Below are positions 8,989 through 19,288 of a stretch of 64,000 nucleotides of DNA, in pieces. Source of the stretch: Myroides fluvii (GTDB lineage: Bacteria > Bacteroidota > Bacteroidia > Flavobacteriales > Flavobacteriaceae); assembly GCF_009792295.1 (NCBI RefSeq), contig NZ_CP039934.1, forward strand, positions 2,810,501 through 2,874,500, given 5' to 3'. The stretch's first letter is position 1. The number at the start of each line of letters is the position of its first letter. The notes under the pieces were generated by a model. That model ran no database searches, was not told where the DNA came from, and saw only the letters and a list, made by a program, of their open reading frames with translations. The translations under genes and the position numbers were made by a program.

Positions 8989-11265
8989 TTATCCTTTTTT
9001 AAACAAAATCGTGGGATTTAGAACGAGCTTTTTCTGTTGCATTTCTTCGCGCTTATCTCGAATTACTTTACTGATTTTCAATATCTTTTCAGATAAATGA
9101 GCCAGCCAGGTCAATTGTTGAATAACCATGGTAGATTCTTCCATTAAGTTTTTGATTTGCAAATCGTCCGAGTACGATTTTTTTAGCTCGTATTCTCTGA
9201 TATTTTGTAAATAGCTCATACTTACGCGATAACTCTCGTGATCCTCGGCTGTGATTAAATCCTCTTCTGTAGGAGTATTGTTGAGTAAGTTACTCGTCAA
9301 TTGCAAGTTTTTATCAATGTAATCCATGACCATATTAAAGGACTCAGATGCTTTGGTAGTATGACGGGATTGTACATAAACACCAATAGAAGCCGCAGTA
9401 GATAAGAAGGTGTGATTCAATACAGCTAACTCATAGATTTCCGAACGCAAACGCTGTTTAGATTTTGGTTCTTGAATCATACGCTGAAAGGAAGCCATTA
9501 AGTTTCCAACTTCAATAAAAGCATATTTTCGCGCTAATTTATAGGCTAGAGAAGGGTCATTCTTTTGGTTGTAAATCTCTTTTATCTCCTTGACGTATTG
9601 TTGATTAGCTTGAATAGATTTAGACAAGTGCACATTGACGTTCAGGAACTCCCAAGAAGGCCAAAGTAAGTAGTTGGCACCCAACGCTAATAGGGCTCCA
9701 ATCAAGGTGTCAATTACGCGATAAATTAATAAATCCATAAAGTTAGGCGTAAGGATAGCATAAATCAAAACCACATACATGGTGATAAAAGTTACCCCAA
9801 TTTTGTAGTCGGTATGAGAAAACCAATACCCCAAAATCATGGTTAAAATAGTTAAATAGGCAATTAAAGTATGATTGTCCTGAAGGATGAACAATAGCCC
9901 AAACGCAATCAACCCACCCAAAACAGTACCAATCACACGTTCAAAAGAGCGGGTTTTTGTCAAGCCATATCCCGGTCTCATAATTACGACAATCGTCAGT
10001 AAAATCCAATATCCATTGAGTAGGTTGAAGATATTACTGATAATTAAACCGATTAAAATGGTCAATGTTAAACGCGTAGCATGTCTGAAAATCGTTGAGG
10101 TAAAGTTGAGGTTGACAATGAGTGTCTCCCAACGATAGTGTACGGGAGTTAAGAATTTTTCTAACTCTTTGAAGCGATCTTCTACGTTTTCACTAAATGT
10201 TTGTTCTGTTAAGATGCGTTCTAAGATGTGGATTTTGTCAATCTGACTTTGTGCGTAGTGCAATACATTAGAAAAAGAAAGGACAGCTTCTACTTTAGTT
10301 GGCGATTTACTATCTGCTATAAAGGCAGTTAATTTTTCCTGTAGGGCTACTAATTTGCGATCAAAATCGTATTTGGGTTTGTAATTCAATCCCATATTTA
10401 GGGAGTCTCCAATCTCTTTAATCGTTGTTGCAAAATCTTCGGCTAAAGCCTGATAATCGCGAATAATTGAGGGATCATCATCTAAGAGTTTGTGCAATTC
10501 TTTATGATCAAAAGACGTAGAAACGGCAATTTCTAAAATTTCAACTAAGGTAGAAAAGGCTACGAGTAAACGTCTGTTATTCGAGGAGTTTCCAGTATTG
10601 GCTTTATTGAGTACCAAAAATTCTCGCAAATTTTCGTGTACTTCATTCAGTTTAATTTGAATATTGAGTTGTTCTTCAACGATTTTATCTGCATTGACAC
10701 CCGGAGTCCACAATTGTGATCGATATTTGAGGTAATCCGATGTCAAGTCCATGCACTCTGAAGTCTGTAAGACGCCATAACGTCGAGGTCTTATGAAGTA
10801 AAAAGCTAAGGATACCAGCAAATAGAGTAAACCACCTAAGAGTAGAAGTAATCCGTGCATCCATAAATCTTTGCCTGTATAACTATGTGCCAATCCCAAA
10901 CTGGCAGCTAATAATCCACTAAAGGAAAGCATGTTAGCACGGTGTCCGTAGACTGAAATCATCCCTAAGCTAAAAATAATAAAGATGAAAACAGGATAGA
11001 AATACCAATTTCCTTGAGTCAAGGATAAAAGTAAGGTAACAAAAGGAACGAGTAAGGCTCCTACGAGAATACCGTTTATTTTGTCCTTGAGGTTACTGGG
11101 AATATCTACTGGAGCCGTTAATAAAGCACCAACTGCCATTGCAAATGCCCAATCAAATTGTTGGGTGGGCATAAACACTAGGAAGGGAATAACGCCCGAA
11201 ATGGTGATTTTTAACGAATCTGCTAAATGAGTATTGTCAGTATATTTTCTTGCTTTTTGAAGCAT
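8989..11265 (-). CDS. FUSC/YccS-family inner-membrane protein
   Basis: 758 aa. The layout is that of YccS/YhfK-type proteins: about five hydrophobic helices near the N-terminus (residues 20-165), a ~220-residue helical cytoplasmic region, a second membrane block around residues 390-520 (including ILLTIVVIMRPGYGLTKTRSFERVIGTVLGG, the FUSC_2 signature area), then a long helical C-terminal tail. Family members are suspected efflux or aromatic-acid-type transporters, but function is mostly unproven. It is a single gene with a strong terminator. The ATG is the first in frame. Confidence 0.85.
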   Translation of the reverse strand: MLQKARKYTDNTHLADSLKITISGVIPFLVFMPTQQFDWAFAMAVGALLTAPVDIPSNLKDKINGILVGALLVPFVTLLLSLTQGNWYFYPVFIFIIFSLGMISVYGHRANMLSFSGLLAASLGLAHSYTGKDLWMHGLLLLLGGLLYLLVSLAFYFIRPRRYGVLQTSECMDLTSDYLKYRSQLWTPGVNADKIVEEQLNIQIKLNEVHENLREFLVLNKANTGNSSNNRRLLVAFSTLVEILEIAVSTSFDHKELHKLLDDDPSIIRDYQALAEDFATTIKEIGDSLNMGLNYKPKYDFDRKLVALQEKLTAFIADSKSPTKVEAVLSFSNVLHYAQSQIDKIHILERILTEQTFSENVEDRFKELEKFLTPVHYRWETLIVNLNFTSTIFRHATRLTLTILIGLIISNIFNLLNGYWILLTIVVIMRPGYGLTKTRSFERVIGTVLGGLIAFGLLFILQDNHTLIAYLTILTMILGYWFSHTDYKIGVTFITMYVVLIYAILTPNFMDLLIYRVIDTLIGALLALGANYLLWPSWEFLNVNVHLSKSIQANQQYVKEIKEIYNQKNDPSLAYKLARKYAFIEVGNLMASFQRMIQEPKSKQRLRSEIYELAVLNHTFLSTAASIGVYVQSRHTTKASESFNMVMDYIDKNLQLTSNLLNNTPTEEDLITAEDHESYRVSMSYLQNIREYELKKSYSDDLQIKNLMEESTMVIQQLTWLAHLSEKILKISKVIRDKREEMQQKKLVLNPTILFKKG

Positions 11266-11788
11266 AGTTGTAGTGGCTTAGATTTAGTTTTTCTTTTTCT
11301 TTTTTAGTAGCATTATTTTCTATAAAGTTAGTCAAAATGCTTTATTTCGGATGGTTTCCAGCTCTGAATTTAATAATAATTTAAAACGAAAGCAACTGAT
11401 GAGAATAAAAGCTAGGCAACCAAAAATGACTGCGACTTGTTTGACTAGGTATATTTTGGATGAAAATTCTACGCAAAATTACTAAAAGCGTTTGGGAGCA
11501 ACCTTGAAAATCAACTAGAATTTTATACTGAATAACGTTAATTTTTAGGAATTAAATTAAGACCAACAGCATGATTTTCTGCTGTAAACAGGTAATTTCT
11601 CTTTGTGTACCTCTGTTGTATAGGTAAAGACCTGAATTATAGTGTACTATTCTTTTTGTTATCTTAATGTTGCACCGTCGTTGTATTCTTAATAATTAGT
11701 TAAAGTAAATAGGGGGATTCTTGTTTTTTGCGTAATACGATAGCGCCTTGAAAACACAATATTTGTCTCAACTTAATTCAAGAGAATC
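11266..11788. other. Long upstream region of the susC-like operon
   Basis: About 520 bp between the divergent FUSC and SusC-like genes. It is AT-rich without any ORF or clear RNA hairpin. It must contain the promoters for both genes, but I could not pick a TAnnTTTG box with confidence. Confidence 0.4.
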
Positions 11789-14700
11789 ATGAGACAGAAA
11801 TTACTATTTTGGAATACCGTATTTCTACTATGTGTCAGCCTAACGTATGCGCAACAAAAGCGAAATATCACAGGAGTGGTACAAGATGAAATGGGAGTAG
11901 AGTTGCCAGGAGCCTCTGTTGTAATCAAAGGAACAACAGCAGGAACAACGACCGATTTAAATGGAAAATTCACACTAGAAGTAGAAGAGAAAGATTTGAT
12001 TGTCGTTTCTTTTATAGGATATAGAAACAGTGAGAAATCCGTTCAAAAAACCACTGATTTTGCTTTTGTGTTAGTTCCTGAACAAGCTGCTTTAGATGAA
12101 GTAGTGATCACGGCTTTAGGGATTACAAAAGCAGAGAAAAAAATTGGTTATGCTACTCAAAATATAGATGTCAAGAAAGTACAAGAAGTAGCTACTCCAA
12201 ATATGGGAAGTCTGTTGAGTGGACAAGTAGCGGGACTTCAAGTATCCAATCCTCCGGGAATGCTGCAAGCACCTAAATTTTCCTTGAGGGGAAAAGATCC
12301 ACTTATTGTAATTGATGGAATTCCCGTAACTACTGATTTTTACGATGTTTCACCTGAAGATATTGCCAATATTAACGTACTAAAAGGAACAAGTGCTTCT
12401 GTACTTTATGGTTCATTAGGACGTAATGGTGCGATTATGATTACCACCAAAAATGCAAAGACAGAAGGAATTACAGTTGAAGTGTCACAAAACTTAATGG
12501 TGAGTGCGGGATATACCTTGTTTCCGAAAACGCAACATGAATATGGAAGTGGATCAAATGGAAAGTATGAGTTTTGGGATGGAAAAGATGGAGGAATCAG
12601 TGATGGAGATATGATTTGGGGGCCTAAGTTTGAACCTGGAGTGAAAATTGCACAGTGGAATAGCCCCATTCGAGATAAACAAACCGGAAGCGTAATTCCG
12701 TGGTATGGAAACGTAGAAGGAACGCAATACAATGATAAGTCGCGTTACGAAAGAGTACCTATCGCTTGGGAATACCACGATAACTTAAAGAACTTCATGG
12801 AAACGGGAATTATCTCACGTACAAATTTTGCCGTTTCTAATAAGACAGAAAAAGGATCCTATCGCTTAGGAGGAGATTTTTCATACAATAAGGATAGAGT
12901 ACCCAATACAAGTATGTACAGAGGAAGTTTAAATTTTAAATCTACAACCTATCTTACAGATAAGTTGACCCTAGATTCTAAGCTTTCTTATAGTAGAGTA
13001 CATGCCCCTAATGTGCCGAATTACGATTACAACCCAAGCGGACACATGTATACGATCTTAATTTGGATGGGAGATGACGTAAATGGGCGTGATTTGAAAA
13101 ACAATTTATGGACCCCAGGGATGGAAGGGTATAAACAAGCTAGTTACAACTATGCATGGTACAATAACCCTTGGTTTGGATCAGAATATTTTAAGCGCAT
13201 CTGGAATAAAGACGTAACCAATGCACAATTGAGCTTGAGTTATCAAGCAACAGAAGATCTAGTCTTGCAAGGGAGAGCTTCGATGATTTCTACCCATAAC
13301 AATACCGAATTACAAAGCCCAAAATCGTATTTTAATTATAGTACTTCAAGAGAAGGTGGATATAGTTTAGAGAAAAACGATCGCTTAGATGTTGATTATG
13401 ATTTCTTGGCGATGTACAACAAAAGTATCACGGATAATTTTGCCATTAATGTGAATGCAGGAGCTGCTTCTCGTTATTATCGCTTGACAAATTCTTCTGC
13501 CGCCGCCGATGGATTAACTGTACCAGGTGTACACAATTTAGGAAACTCAAAAGGACCTGTTACAGCAAGAGATTACCTAGAAAAGAAAGCAGTGAACAGT
13601 GTATACGGAACGATTGAATTCGACTTATACAATGCGTTTTTCTTGAGTTTTGCAGGTCGTAACGACTGGTCTTCAGCTTTAGCAAAAAGCCAACGTTCGT
13701 ATTTCTACCCTTCTGCATCCTTGAGTGTGGTTGTTTCTAATTTAGTGGAAATGCCAGAGCAAATAGACTATTTAAAAATGTACACTTCTTGGGCGAATGT
13801 ATCGAGTGATTTAACTCCTTATCAATTGCAATCAACTTATTCTCCAATCAATCCCTCTTTCAACGGCAATCAAATGGTAGAATATCCCAATGCAATTTTA
13901 AATCCTTATTTACTTCCTGAGAAATCAAAAACCTATGAAATTGGTTTGTCAAGTGCCTTTTACAAAAAGCGCTTAAATGTGGATGTAACGTATTATCGCG
14001 TATTGGATTCGAATTTTATTATTGATTATCCTGTATCAGAAGCTTCGGGATTCAACAATATGAAGGTAAACGGAAATGAGTACACGACGAATGGATGGGA
14101 GATTTCCTTAACGGGAGCTGTAGTGAAAAACGACAACTTCCAGTGGAATTCAGCCATCAACTGGAGTGCTAGAACGAGAAAATTAACGAAAATCCATGAA
14201 GACGCAGAGAAATTTGGCGATTTGCGATTGAATGATCGCGTGGATTCTTACTATGGAACTGAATGGATGAAATCGCCAGACGGCAAAGTTATCCTAGATG
14301 AGAAAACAGGGATGCCAACAGCAAATAAGCAAGCAACTTACTTAGGACACAAAGATCCAAAATGGACGTTGGGATGGAACAACAGTTTCAAGTATAAAAA
14401 TTGGGGATTGAATATCGGAATTGACGGTATTTGGGGCGGTGTGATGCGTTCTGAAGTAGTGGAAAAAATGTGGTGGGGAGGTAAACATCCAGAATCTGTT
14501 CGCTATAGAGATGAAGAGTACTCAACAGGAAATCCTGTATTTATTCCTAGTGGTGTAAATCTAGTCTCTGGAGAATTAGTAACAGATGTACAAGGTAATG
14601 TCATTTCAGATACACGCGTTTTTAAGGAACATACAGGCGCTGTCAATTGGCAAAGTTGGGCTCAAAATTATCCCTATCGCGCTAGAGTAACAGAGAAAGA

Positions 14701-14956
14701 AAGCAAATTGTTCGCCAACGTATTTGATCGTACCTATTTTAAGTTGAGAACGTTGAGTTTGTCGTATGATTTTACTCCAATGGTGAAATCAACAAAAATT
14801 GCGCAACTATCGGCTTCGTTAACGGGATATAACTTGTTGATGTGGAAAAAATCTAAAGGATTGTACTCAGATCCTGATTACGATACAGCAAATAAGAACG
14901 ATATCCAAGATCCTTCAACCCGTTGGATTGGACTAGGATTAAATGTGAAATTCTAA
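11789..14956 (+). CDS. SusC/RagA-family TonB-dependent outer-membrane transporter
   Basis: 1055 aa. A signal peptide (MRQKLLFWNTVFLLCVSLTYA) is followed by a carboxypeptidase-D-regulatory-like domain (about 25-95; ITGVVQDEMGVELPGASVVIKGT), the SusC plug (MGSLLSGQVAGLQVSNPPG ... SLRGKDPLIVIDGIPV ... VLKGTSASVLYGSLGRNGAIMITTK) and a ~800-residue beta barrel ending in aromatic-terminated strands (RWIGLGLNVKF). It imports a substrate captured by the SusD partner using TonB energy. The plug is short around SLRGKDP, lacking the usual insert before PLIVIDG. It heads a three-gene operon with the SusD-like protein and a phospholipase C, so its cargo is probably lipid-derived; this is inference. Confidence 0.93.
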   Translation: MRQKLLFWNTVFLLCVSLTYAQQKRNITGVVQDEMGVELPGASVVIKGTTAGTTTDLNGKFTLEVEEKDLIVVSFIGYRNSEKSVQKTTDFAFVLVPEQAALDEVVITALGITKAEKKIGYATQNIDVKKVQEVATPNMGSLLSGQVAGLQVSNPPGMLQAPKFSLRGKDPLIVIDGIPVTTDFYDVSPEDIANINVLKGTSASVLYGSLGRNGAIMITTKNAKTEGITVEVSQNLMVSAGYTLFPKTQHEYGSGSNGKYEFWDGKDGGISDGDMIWGPKFEPGVKIAQWNSPIRDKQTGSVIPWYGNVEGTQYNDKSRYERVPIAWEYHDNLKNFMETGIISRTNFAVSNKTEKGSYRLGGDFSYNKDRVPNTSMYRGSLNFKSTTYLTDKLTLDSKLSYSRVHAPNVPNYDYNPSGHMYTILIWMGDDVNGRDLKNNLWTPGMEGYKQASYNYAWYNNPWFGSEYFKRIWNKDVTNAQLSLSYQATEDLVLQGRASMISTHNNTELQSPKSYFNYSTSREGGYSLEKNDRLDVDYDFLAMYNKSITDNFAINVNAGAASRYYRLTNSSAAADGLTVPGVHNLGNSKGPVTARDYLEKKAVNSVYGTIEFDLYNAFFLSFAGRNDWSSALAKSQRSYFYPSASLSVVVSNLVEMPEQIDYLKMYTSWANVSSDLTPYQLQSTYSPINPSFNGNQMVEYPNAILNPYLLPEKSKTYEIGLSSAFYKKRLNVDVTYYRVLDSNFIIDYPVSEASGFNNMKVNGNEYTTNGWEISLTGAVVKNDNFQWNSAINWSARTRKLTKIHEDAEKFGDLRLNDRVDSYYGTEWMKSPDGKVILDEKTGMPTANKQATYLGHKDPKWTLGWNNSFKYKNWGLNIGIDGIWGGVMRSEVVEKMWWGGKHPESVRYRDEEYSTGNPVFIPSGVNLVSGELVTDVQGNVISDTRVFKEHTGAVNWQSWAQNYPYRARVTEKESKLFANVFDRTYFKLRTLSLSYDFTPMVKSTKIAQLSASLTGYNLLMWKKSKGLYSDPDYDTANKNDIQDPSTRWIGLGLNVKF

Positions 14957-14967
14957 TACTCATAGTC

Positions 14968-16440
14968 ATGAAAAAATACTTAAAAACGCTATACGCAATT
15001 ACCTTGGCATTAACTGTAGTAGGATGTCACGATTTAGATCAACTGAATGAAGATCCAAATAAAATCAAAGAAACAGATCCTTATTTGTTGCTAACAAAAG
15101 TGGAGAAATCAGCTTTTTCACTACAGAATATCGATAAAGAGTATGCCGCTCGTATGATTATTCAAACCGATGGGGAAAGTACCTATCAATATTTGAAATG
15201 GGGAAGCAAGGGATTTGATCGCTATAAGGATTTACTGCAGACACAAAAAATGATGGATGAAGCAACGCGTACGGGAAAAGTTGAATATCTCGCGCTTGGA
15301 CATTTTTTAAAGGCTCATTTGTTTTTTGAATTGACGATGAATTTTGGTGATATTCCATTTTCAGAAGCTTTACAAGGAGAAGGAAAGATTCAATTTCCTC
15401 AATATGATCCCCAAGAAGCCGTGTTTGTTGGGATTTTGGAAGAATTAGAACAAGCGTCAAAAACATTGAAAAAAGAAGGGACTATTCAAGGAGATATCAT
15501 TTATAAAGGAGATGTAAACCGCTGGGAAAAATTAATCGAATCTTATAAATTAAAAGTTTTGATCACGTTGTCAAAAAAACAAAAAGTAGGAGGGATTGAT
15601 GTAGCTCAACGCTTTAATGAAATCTATCAAAAGGGAATTTTAATGATGGATAATAACGATAACGGTCAACTAACGTTCTTTGATCAAGCGGGGAGTCGTT
15701 ATCCTCAATTCAATTCAAGTTCATATGGATCGAGTATGTATATGTCAGGAACATTTATTAATTTGATGAAAGAATTGAAAGACCCTCGTTTATTTGCTAT
15801 TGCACAACGTACAGCTTCTGCTTTAGAACAAGGCTTGGCAGAAAATGATTTTTCGGCCTATAACGGAGGAGATCCAATTGTTCCCTATGCGGAAAATGAA
15901 AAATTGGTCCAGGGAAAAAATATATCAAAAGTACGAAGCAGATACTACCAAGACCCAACAAATGAAACCAATGTAATCTTGAGCTATGCTGAACTTCAAT
16001 TTATTTTAGCTGAAGCCGTAGCAAGAGGGTGGATTGCAGGTAATGCAGAAGAGTTTTACCTCAAGGGAATCAAAGGGAATTTTGATTATTATGCGCAATA
16101 TGCCAAAGGATTAGGTCATTATTTTACGAGCGAAGCATTGGAGCAGTATGTACAACAACCCAAGGTGAGCTATCAAGGAGGAAATCTCTCGGAACAAGTA
16201 AAACAAATTCTTACTCAAAAGTATTTGATTATGTTTCACCAAGCGGGAATGAGTATTTATTTTGATTACTTGAGAACAGGTTTCCCAGAGTTGAAAATTC
16301 AACAAGGAATTACAGCTCCAACAAGATGGCAATACCCAAGTTCGGAGTACAATCGAAACCAAGAAAATTTGCAAAAAGCACTAGATCGTCAATTTAGTGG
16401 TTCAGATCATATTAGAGGAATCAGTTGGTGGTTAAAATAA
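14968..16440 (+). CDS. SusD/RagB-family surface lipoprotein
   Basis: 490 aa from the ATG at 14968, 11 bp after the SusC stop; upstream extension would overlap susC and lose the signal peptide. The lipoprotein signal MKKYLKTLYAITLALTVVG-Cys20 is followed by a TPR-like helical body (e.g. EYLALGHFLKAHLFFELTMNFGDIPFSEAL) and the SusD C-terminal block with RTGFPEL. It should sit on the cell surface as the lid of the SusC barrel and bind the substrate. Substrate specificity cannot be read directly; context points to phospholipid products. Confidence 0.92.
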   Translation: MKKYLKTLYAITLALTVVGCHDLDQLNEDPNKIKETDPYLLLTKVEKSAFSLQNIDKEYAARMIIQTDGESTYQYLKWGSKGFDRYKDLLQTQKMMDEATRTGKVEYLALGHFLKAHLFFELTMNFGDIPFSEALQGEGKIQFPQYDPQEAVFVGILEELEQASKTLKKEGTIQGDIIYKGDVNRWEKLIESYKLKVLITLSKKQKVGGIDVAQRFNEIYQKGILMMDNNDNGQLTFFDQAGSRYPQFNSSSYGSSMYMSGTFINLMKELKDPRLFAIAQRTASALEQGLAENDFSAYNGGDPIVPYAENEKLVQGKNISKVRSRYYQDPTNETNVILSYAELQFILAEAVARGWIAGNAEEFYLKGIKGNFDYYAQYAKGLGHYFTSEALEQYVQQPKVSYQGGNLSEQVKQILTQKYLIMFHQAGMSIYFDYLRTGFPELKIQQGITAPTRWQYPSSEYNRNQENLQKALDRQFSGSDHIRGISWWLK

Positions 16441-16446
16441 GAGATT

Positions 16447-18915
16447 ATGAGTACAACTAGAAGAGATTTTATCAAATCGTCATCCCTTTTTATGGGAGGG
16501 ATGACGCTTTTAAACGCCATGCCTTCGTCTATTCAGCGCGCATTGAGCATTGAGGCCGATCCAGGAACAACTTTTCTCGATGCAGAGCACATTGTGTTTT
16601 TAATGCAAGAAAATCGATCGTTTGATCATTGTTACGGAACATTAAGCGGGGTTCGTGGATTTAATGATCCTCGCGTCATTCGACAACCGAATCAATTGCC
16701 CGTTTGGTTTCAGGCAGACCAGAATCAGTCCCTATACGGCCCCTTCCGATTGGATATTGAAAATACCAAAATTACGTGGATGGGTAGTTTACCACACAGT
16801 TGGAAAGATATGGTGGAAGCGAGAAATGACGGGAAAATGGATCAATGGTTAATTGCCAAAAAACCAGGGAATAAGGAATATGCACATATGCCCCTAACGA
16901 TGGGGTATTTTACCCGAGAAGATATTCCTTTTTACTATGCGTTTGCGGATGCATTTACCGTATGTGATCAGCATTTCTGTTCTTCCTTAACGGGAACAAG
17001 TGCCAATCGATCGTATTTTTGGGCCGGTGCTATTCGCGAAAATCCCCGTGATCCCCATTCAGTAGCTCACGTGAATAATGGTCAAATCAACTACAAAGAT
17101 GTAAGCTGGAAAACCTATCCTGAACGCCTGGAAGAACATAATATCTCGTGGAAAGTATACCAAAACGAGTTGAGTGTACCTGTTGGATTTACAGATATGG
17201 AAGAATCCTGGTTGGCCAATTTTACGGATAATAACCTTGAATTCTACAAACAGTACAATGTTCGTTTTCACAAGGCACATATTCAATTCAAAGCATTGGA
17301 ACTGAAACGCCTCAATCAAAAGATTGAAGAAGGGACATTAACAGAGGAGGCCTTGCAAAAAGCACAAGCAGAACGCCTATTTTTAGAGGAATATTTGACA
17401 CAATATGGAGCCGAATCTTTTGCGAAATTATCTGATTTTGAGCAACAAATTCACCATAAAGCCTTTGCGACTAATACTGCTGATCCTGCGTATCATACTT
17501 TAGAAGAAATTGAGTATCAGGAAAATGGAGAAACAAAAAAAGTAGAAGTTCCCAAAGGAGATATTCTCTATCAGTTTAGAAAAGATGTCACAGAAGATAA
17601 ACTACCTATGGTTAGTTGGTTGGTTGCACCTTGTAATTTCTCCGATCACCCAGGTGCACCTTGGTTTGGGGCTTGGTATGTCTCTGAGGTATTGGATATT
17701 TTGACAAAAAATCCAAAGGTTTGGAAGAAAACCATCTTTATCTTGACGTATGATGAAAATGATGGCTATTTTGATCACGTGGCTCCTTTTGTACCTCCGC
17801 TGAGTACAGACCCAAAACAAGGAAAAGTATCTAGTGCAATAGATACCCAAGATGAATGGGTAACGTTAGCCCAAGATAAAGCTAGAGATGCTAAAAGCAA
17901 TTTGGCCAGTCCGATTGGATTAGGGTATCGCGTTCCGATGGTGGTGGCTTCGCCCTGGACAAGAGGAGGATGGGTCAATTCGGAAGTATGTGATTTAACC
18001 TCTACTTTACAGTTTTTGGAGTATTTCATCGAAAAGAAAACAGGTAAGAAAGTGATAGAAGAAAATATTTCTGAATGGAGACGAGGAACGTGTAGTAATA
18101 TGACTTCGGTTTTCCAACCTGCAAATGAGTTGAAAAAACTGGAGATTGACTTTGTTGATCGCAATACTTATGTGGAGCGCATTTTATCTGCTCGAAATAA
18201 AAATCTACCTCATGGCTTTGCGCAATACAAGGCCGCTGATTTACAACAACACACCATGTGGAATGATCTTAAAACTTTTCCAAAACAAGAAAGAGGAGTC
18301 AAAAAAGCATGCGGGTTGCCCTATCATGTAAATGCCAATATTAAAGTGAATGCCAAGGAAGTACAAATGCAATTCGCAATAGTGTCTAATCAGTTGAAAA
18401 ACAAAGACTATTTGGCTCCTATTCAAGTATATGCTCACCAAAAGTTCCAAGAGAAAACAGGAATGAATTGGAATTTTAGCGTAAATGAGAAAGAGCCGAT
18501 TTCCTATGCGTGGGCAAAACAAGCGCTAGAAGGTGGATTGTATAACTTTAGTGTGCATAGTTTTAACGGTTTCTATCGAAATTTTAAAGGACATGTAACG
18601 GATCCTCAAGTAGAACTTACTTTTACCGTGTTGCCCAATCAAATGGTACAGCTTGTCTTGAAAAATAAGTCGAGTAAAGCCTTGTCTTTTTTTGTACAAG
18701 ACGTGGTGTATGTAAAAACAAATCAAAAAATATTGGTGGACGCGAAGGCAGAACAACTAATTGAACTGGATTACGCAGACTATAAAGGGTGGTATGATGT
18801 AGTGGTTACACTAGCCGATTACAAGAACTTTATGTACCAATATGCAGGTCATATTGAAAATGGAAAAAGCAGTATTACAGATCCATATATGGCGAGTTTC
18901 TCGAAATGGAGCTAG
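16447..18915 (+). CDS. Phosphocholine-specific phospholipase C, Tat-exported
   Basis: 822 aa. The N-terminus carries a twin-arginine signal (STTRRDFIKSSSLFMGGM), consistent with folded export via the Tat pathway; a tatA gene lies at 33.8 kb. The phosphoesterase domain (PF04185 type) is recognised by HIVFLMQENRSFDHCYGTLSGVRGFNDP, by SLTGTSANRSYFW and by ILTYDENDGYFDHVAPF. Two C-terminal DUF756-like beta domains follow (about 640-820). The length matches PlcH/PlcN-type enzymes that hydrolyse phosphatidylcholine or sphingomyelin to phosphocholine and diglyceride. It starts 6 bp after the SusD gene, so the three proteins are surely co-expressed. Confidence 0.93.
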   Translation: MSTTRRDFIKSSSLFMGGMTLLNAMPSSIQRALSIEADPGTTFLDAEHIVFLMQENRSFDHCYGTLSGVRGFNDPRVIRQPNQLPVWFQADQNQSLYGPFRLDIENTKITWMGSLPHSWKDMVEARNDGKMDQWLIAKKPGNKEYAHMPLTMGYFTREDIPFYYAFADAFTVCDQHFCSSLTGTSANRSYFWAGAIRENPRDPHSVAHVNNGQINYKDVSWKTYPERLEEHNISWKVYQNELSVPVGFTDMEESWLANFTDNNLEFYKQYNVRFHKAHIQFKALELKRLNQKIEEGTLTEEALQKAQAERLFLEEYLTQYGAESFAKLSDFEQQIHHKAFATNTADPAYHTLEEIEYQENGETKKVEVPKGDILYQFRKDVTEDKLPMVSWLVAPCNFSDHPGAPWFGAWYVSEVLDILTKNPKVWKKTIFILTYDENDGYFDHVAPFVPPLSTDPKQGKVSSAIDTQDEWVTLAQDKARDAKSNLASPIGLGYRVPMVVASPWTRGGWVNSEVCDLTSTLQFLEYFIEKKTGKKVIEENISEWRRGTCSNMTSVFQPANELKKLEIDFVDRNTYVERILSARNKNLPHGFAQYKAADLQQHTMWNDLKTFPKQERGVKKACGLPYHVNANIKVNAKEVQMQFAIVSNQLKNKDYLAPIQVYAHQKFQEKTGMNWNFSVNEKEPISYAWAKQALEGGLYNFSVHSFNGFYRNFKGHVTDPQVELTFTVLPNQMVQLVLKNKSSKALSFFVQDVVYVKTNQKILVDAKAEQLIELDYADYKGWYDVVVTLADYKNFMYQYAGHIENGKSSITDPYMASFSKWS

Positions 18916-18968
18916 ATTGATAGTTAACAGTGATCAGTTAACGATTATCAGAAGATTATCGATAAAAG

Positions 18969-19000
18969 AAAACCAATCCTTTGTAGGGGTTGGTTTTTTT
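18969..19000 (+). terminator. Terminator of the susC-susD-PLC operon
   Basis: Stem AAAACCAA/TTGGTTTT, extended by TCC/GGG with a G-T pair, then a T-run. A near-identical hairpin in the opposite orientation lies at 28143-28173. Confidence 0.75.
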
Positions 19001-19029
19001 GCTTTTTCGCCAGATTATCGATTAAAGAA
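19001..19029 (+). repeat. Dispersed repeat core, copy near 19.0 kb
   Basis: Directly after the terminator lies a 29-bp sequence containing CCAGATTATCGATTAAAGAA. Its reverse complement is the core of the ~95-bp unit repeated five times at 27602-28077. Confidence 0.75.
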
Positions 19030-19126
19030 AATGAACGTCCCTAAATGAGGTTGACCGTTTTTTTAAATGACAATCTACCCTTACAAAAAAGCGAAAAAAG
19101 AGGATGCATTCTTTTAAACGAAGCTT

Positions 19127-19203
19127 TCACCCTCTCACCCTCTCACCCTCTCACCCTCTCACCCTCTCACCATCACACCCTCTCACCATCACACCCTCTC
19201 ACC
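19127..19203 (+). repeat. Short tandem repeat, CTCTCACC unit
   Basis: About eight copies of a 9-mer related to CACCCTCTC, with CACCATCAC variants toward the end. The strand is free of G over most of its length. It lies in the AraC gene's upstream region. Confidence 0.85.
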
Positions 19204-19278
19204 AAACACCTAACAACAAACACCTAACAACAAACACCCAACAACAAACACCCAACAACAAACACCCAACAACAAACA
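19204..19278 (+). repeat. 14-bp tandem repeat, five copies
   Basis: Units AAACACCTAACAAC (two copies) and AAACACCCAACAAC (three copies) are followed by a partial unit. The array abuts the previous one and ends 10 bp before a candidate -7 box. Confidence 0.85.
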
Positions 19279-19288
19279 TTTAAATCCC

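Noticed and set aside
19045..19227. Open frame encoding a Ser-Pro-Leu-Thr repeat
   Set aside because: It is a translation of the CTCTCACC microsatellite.
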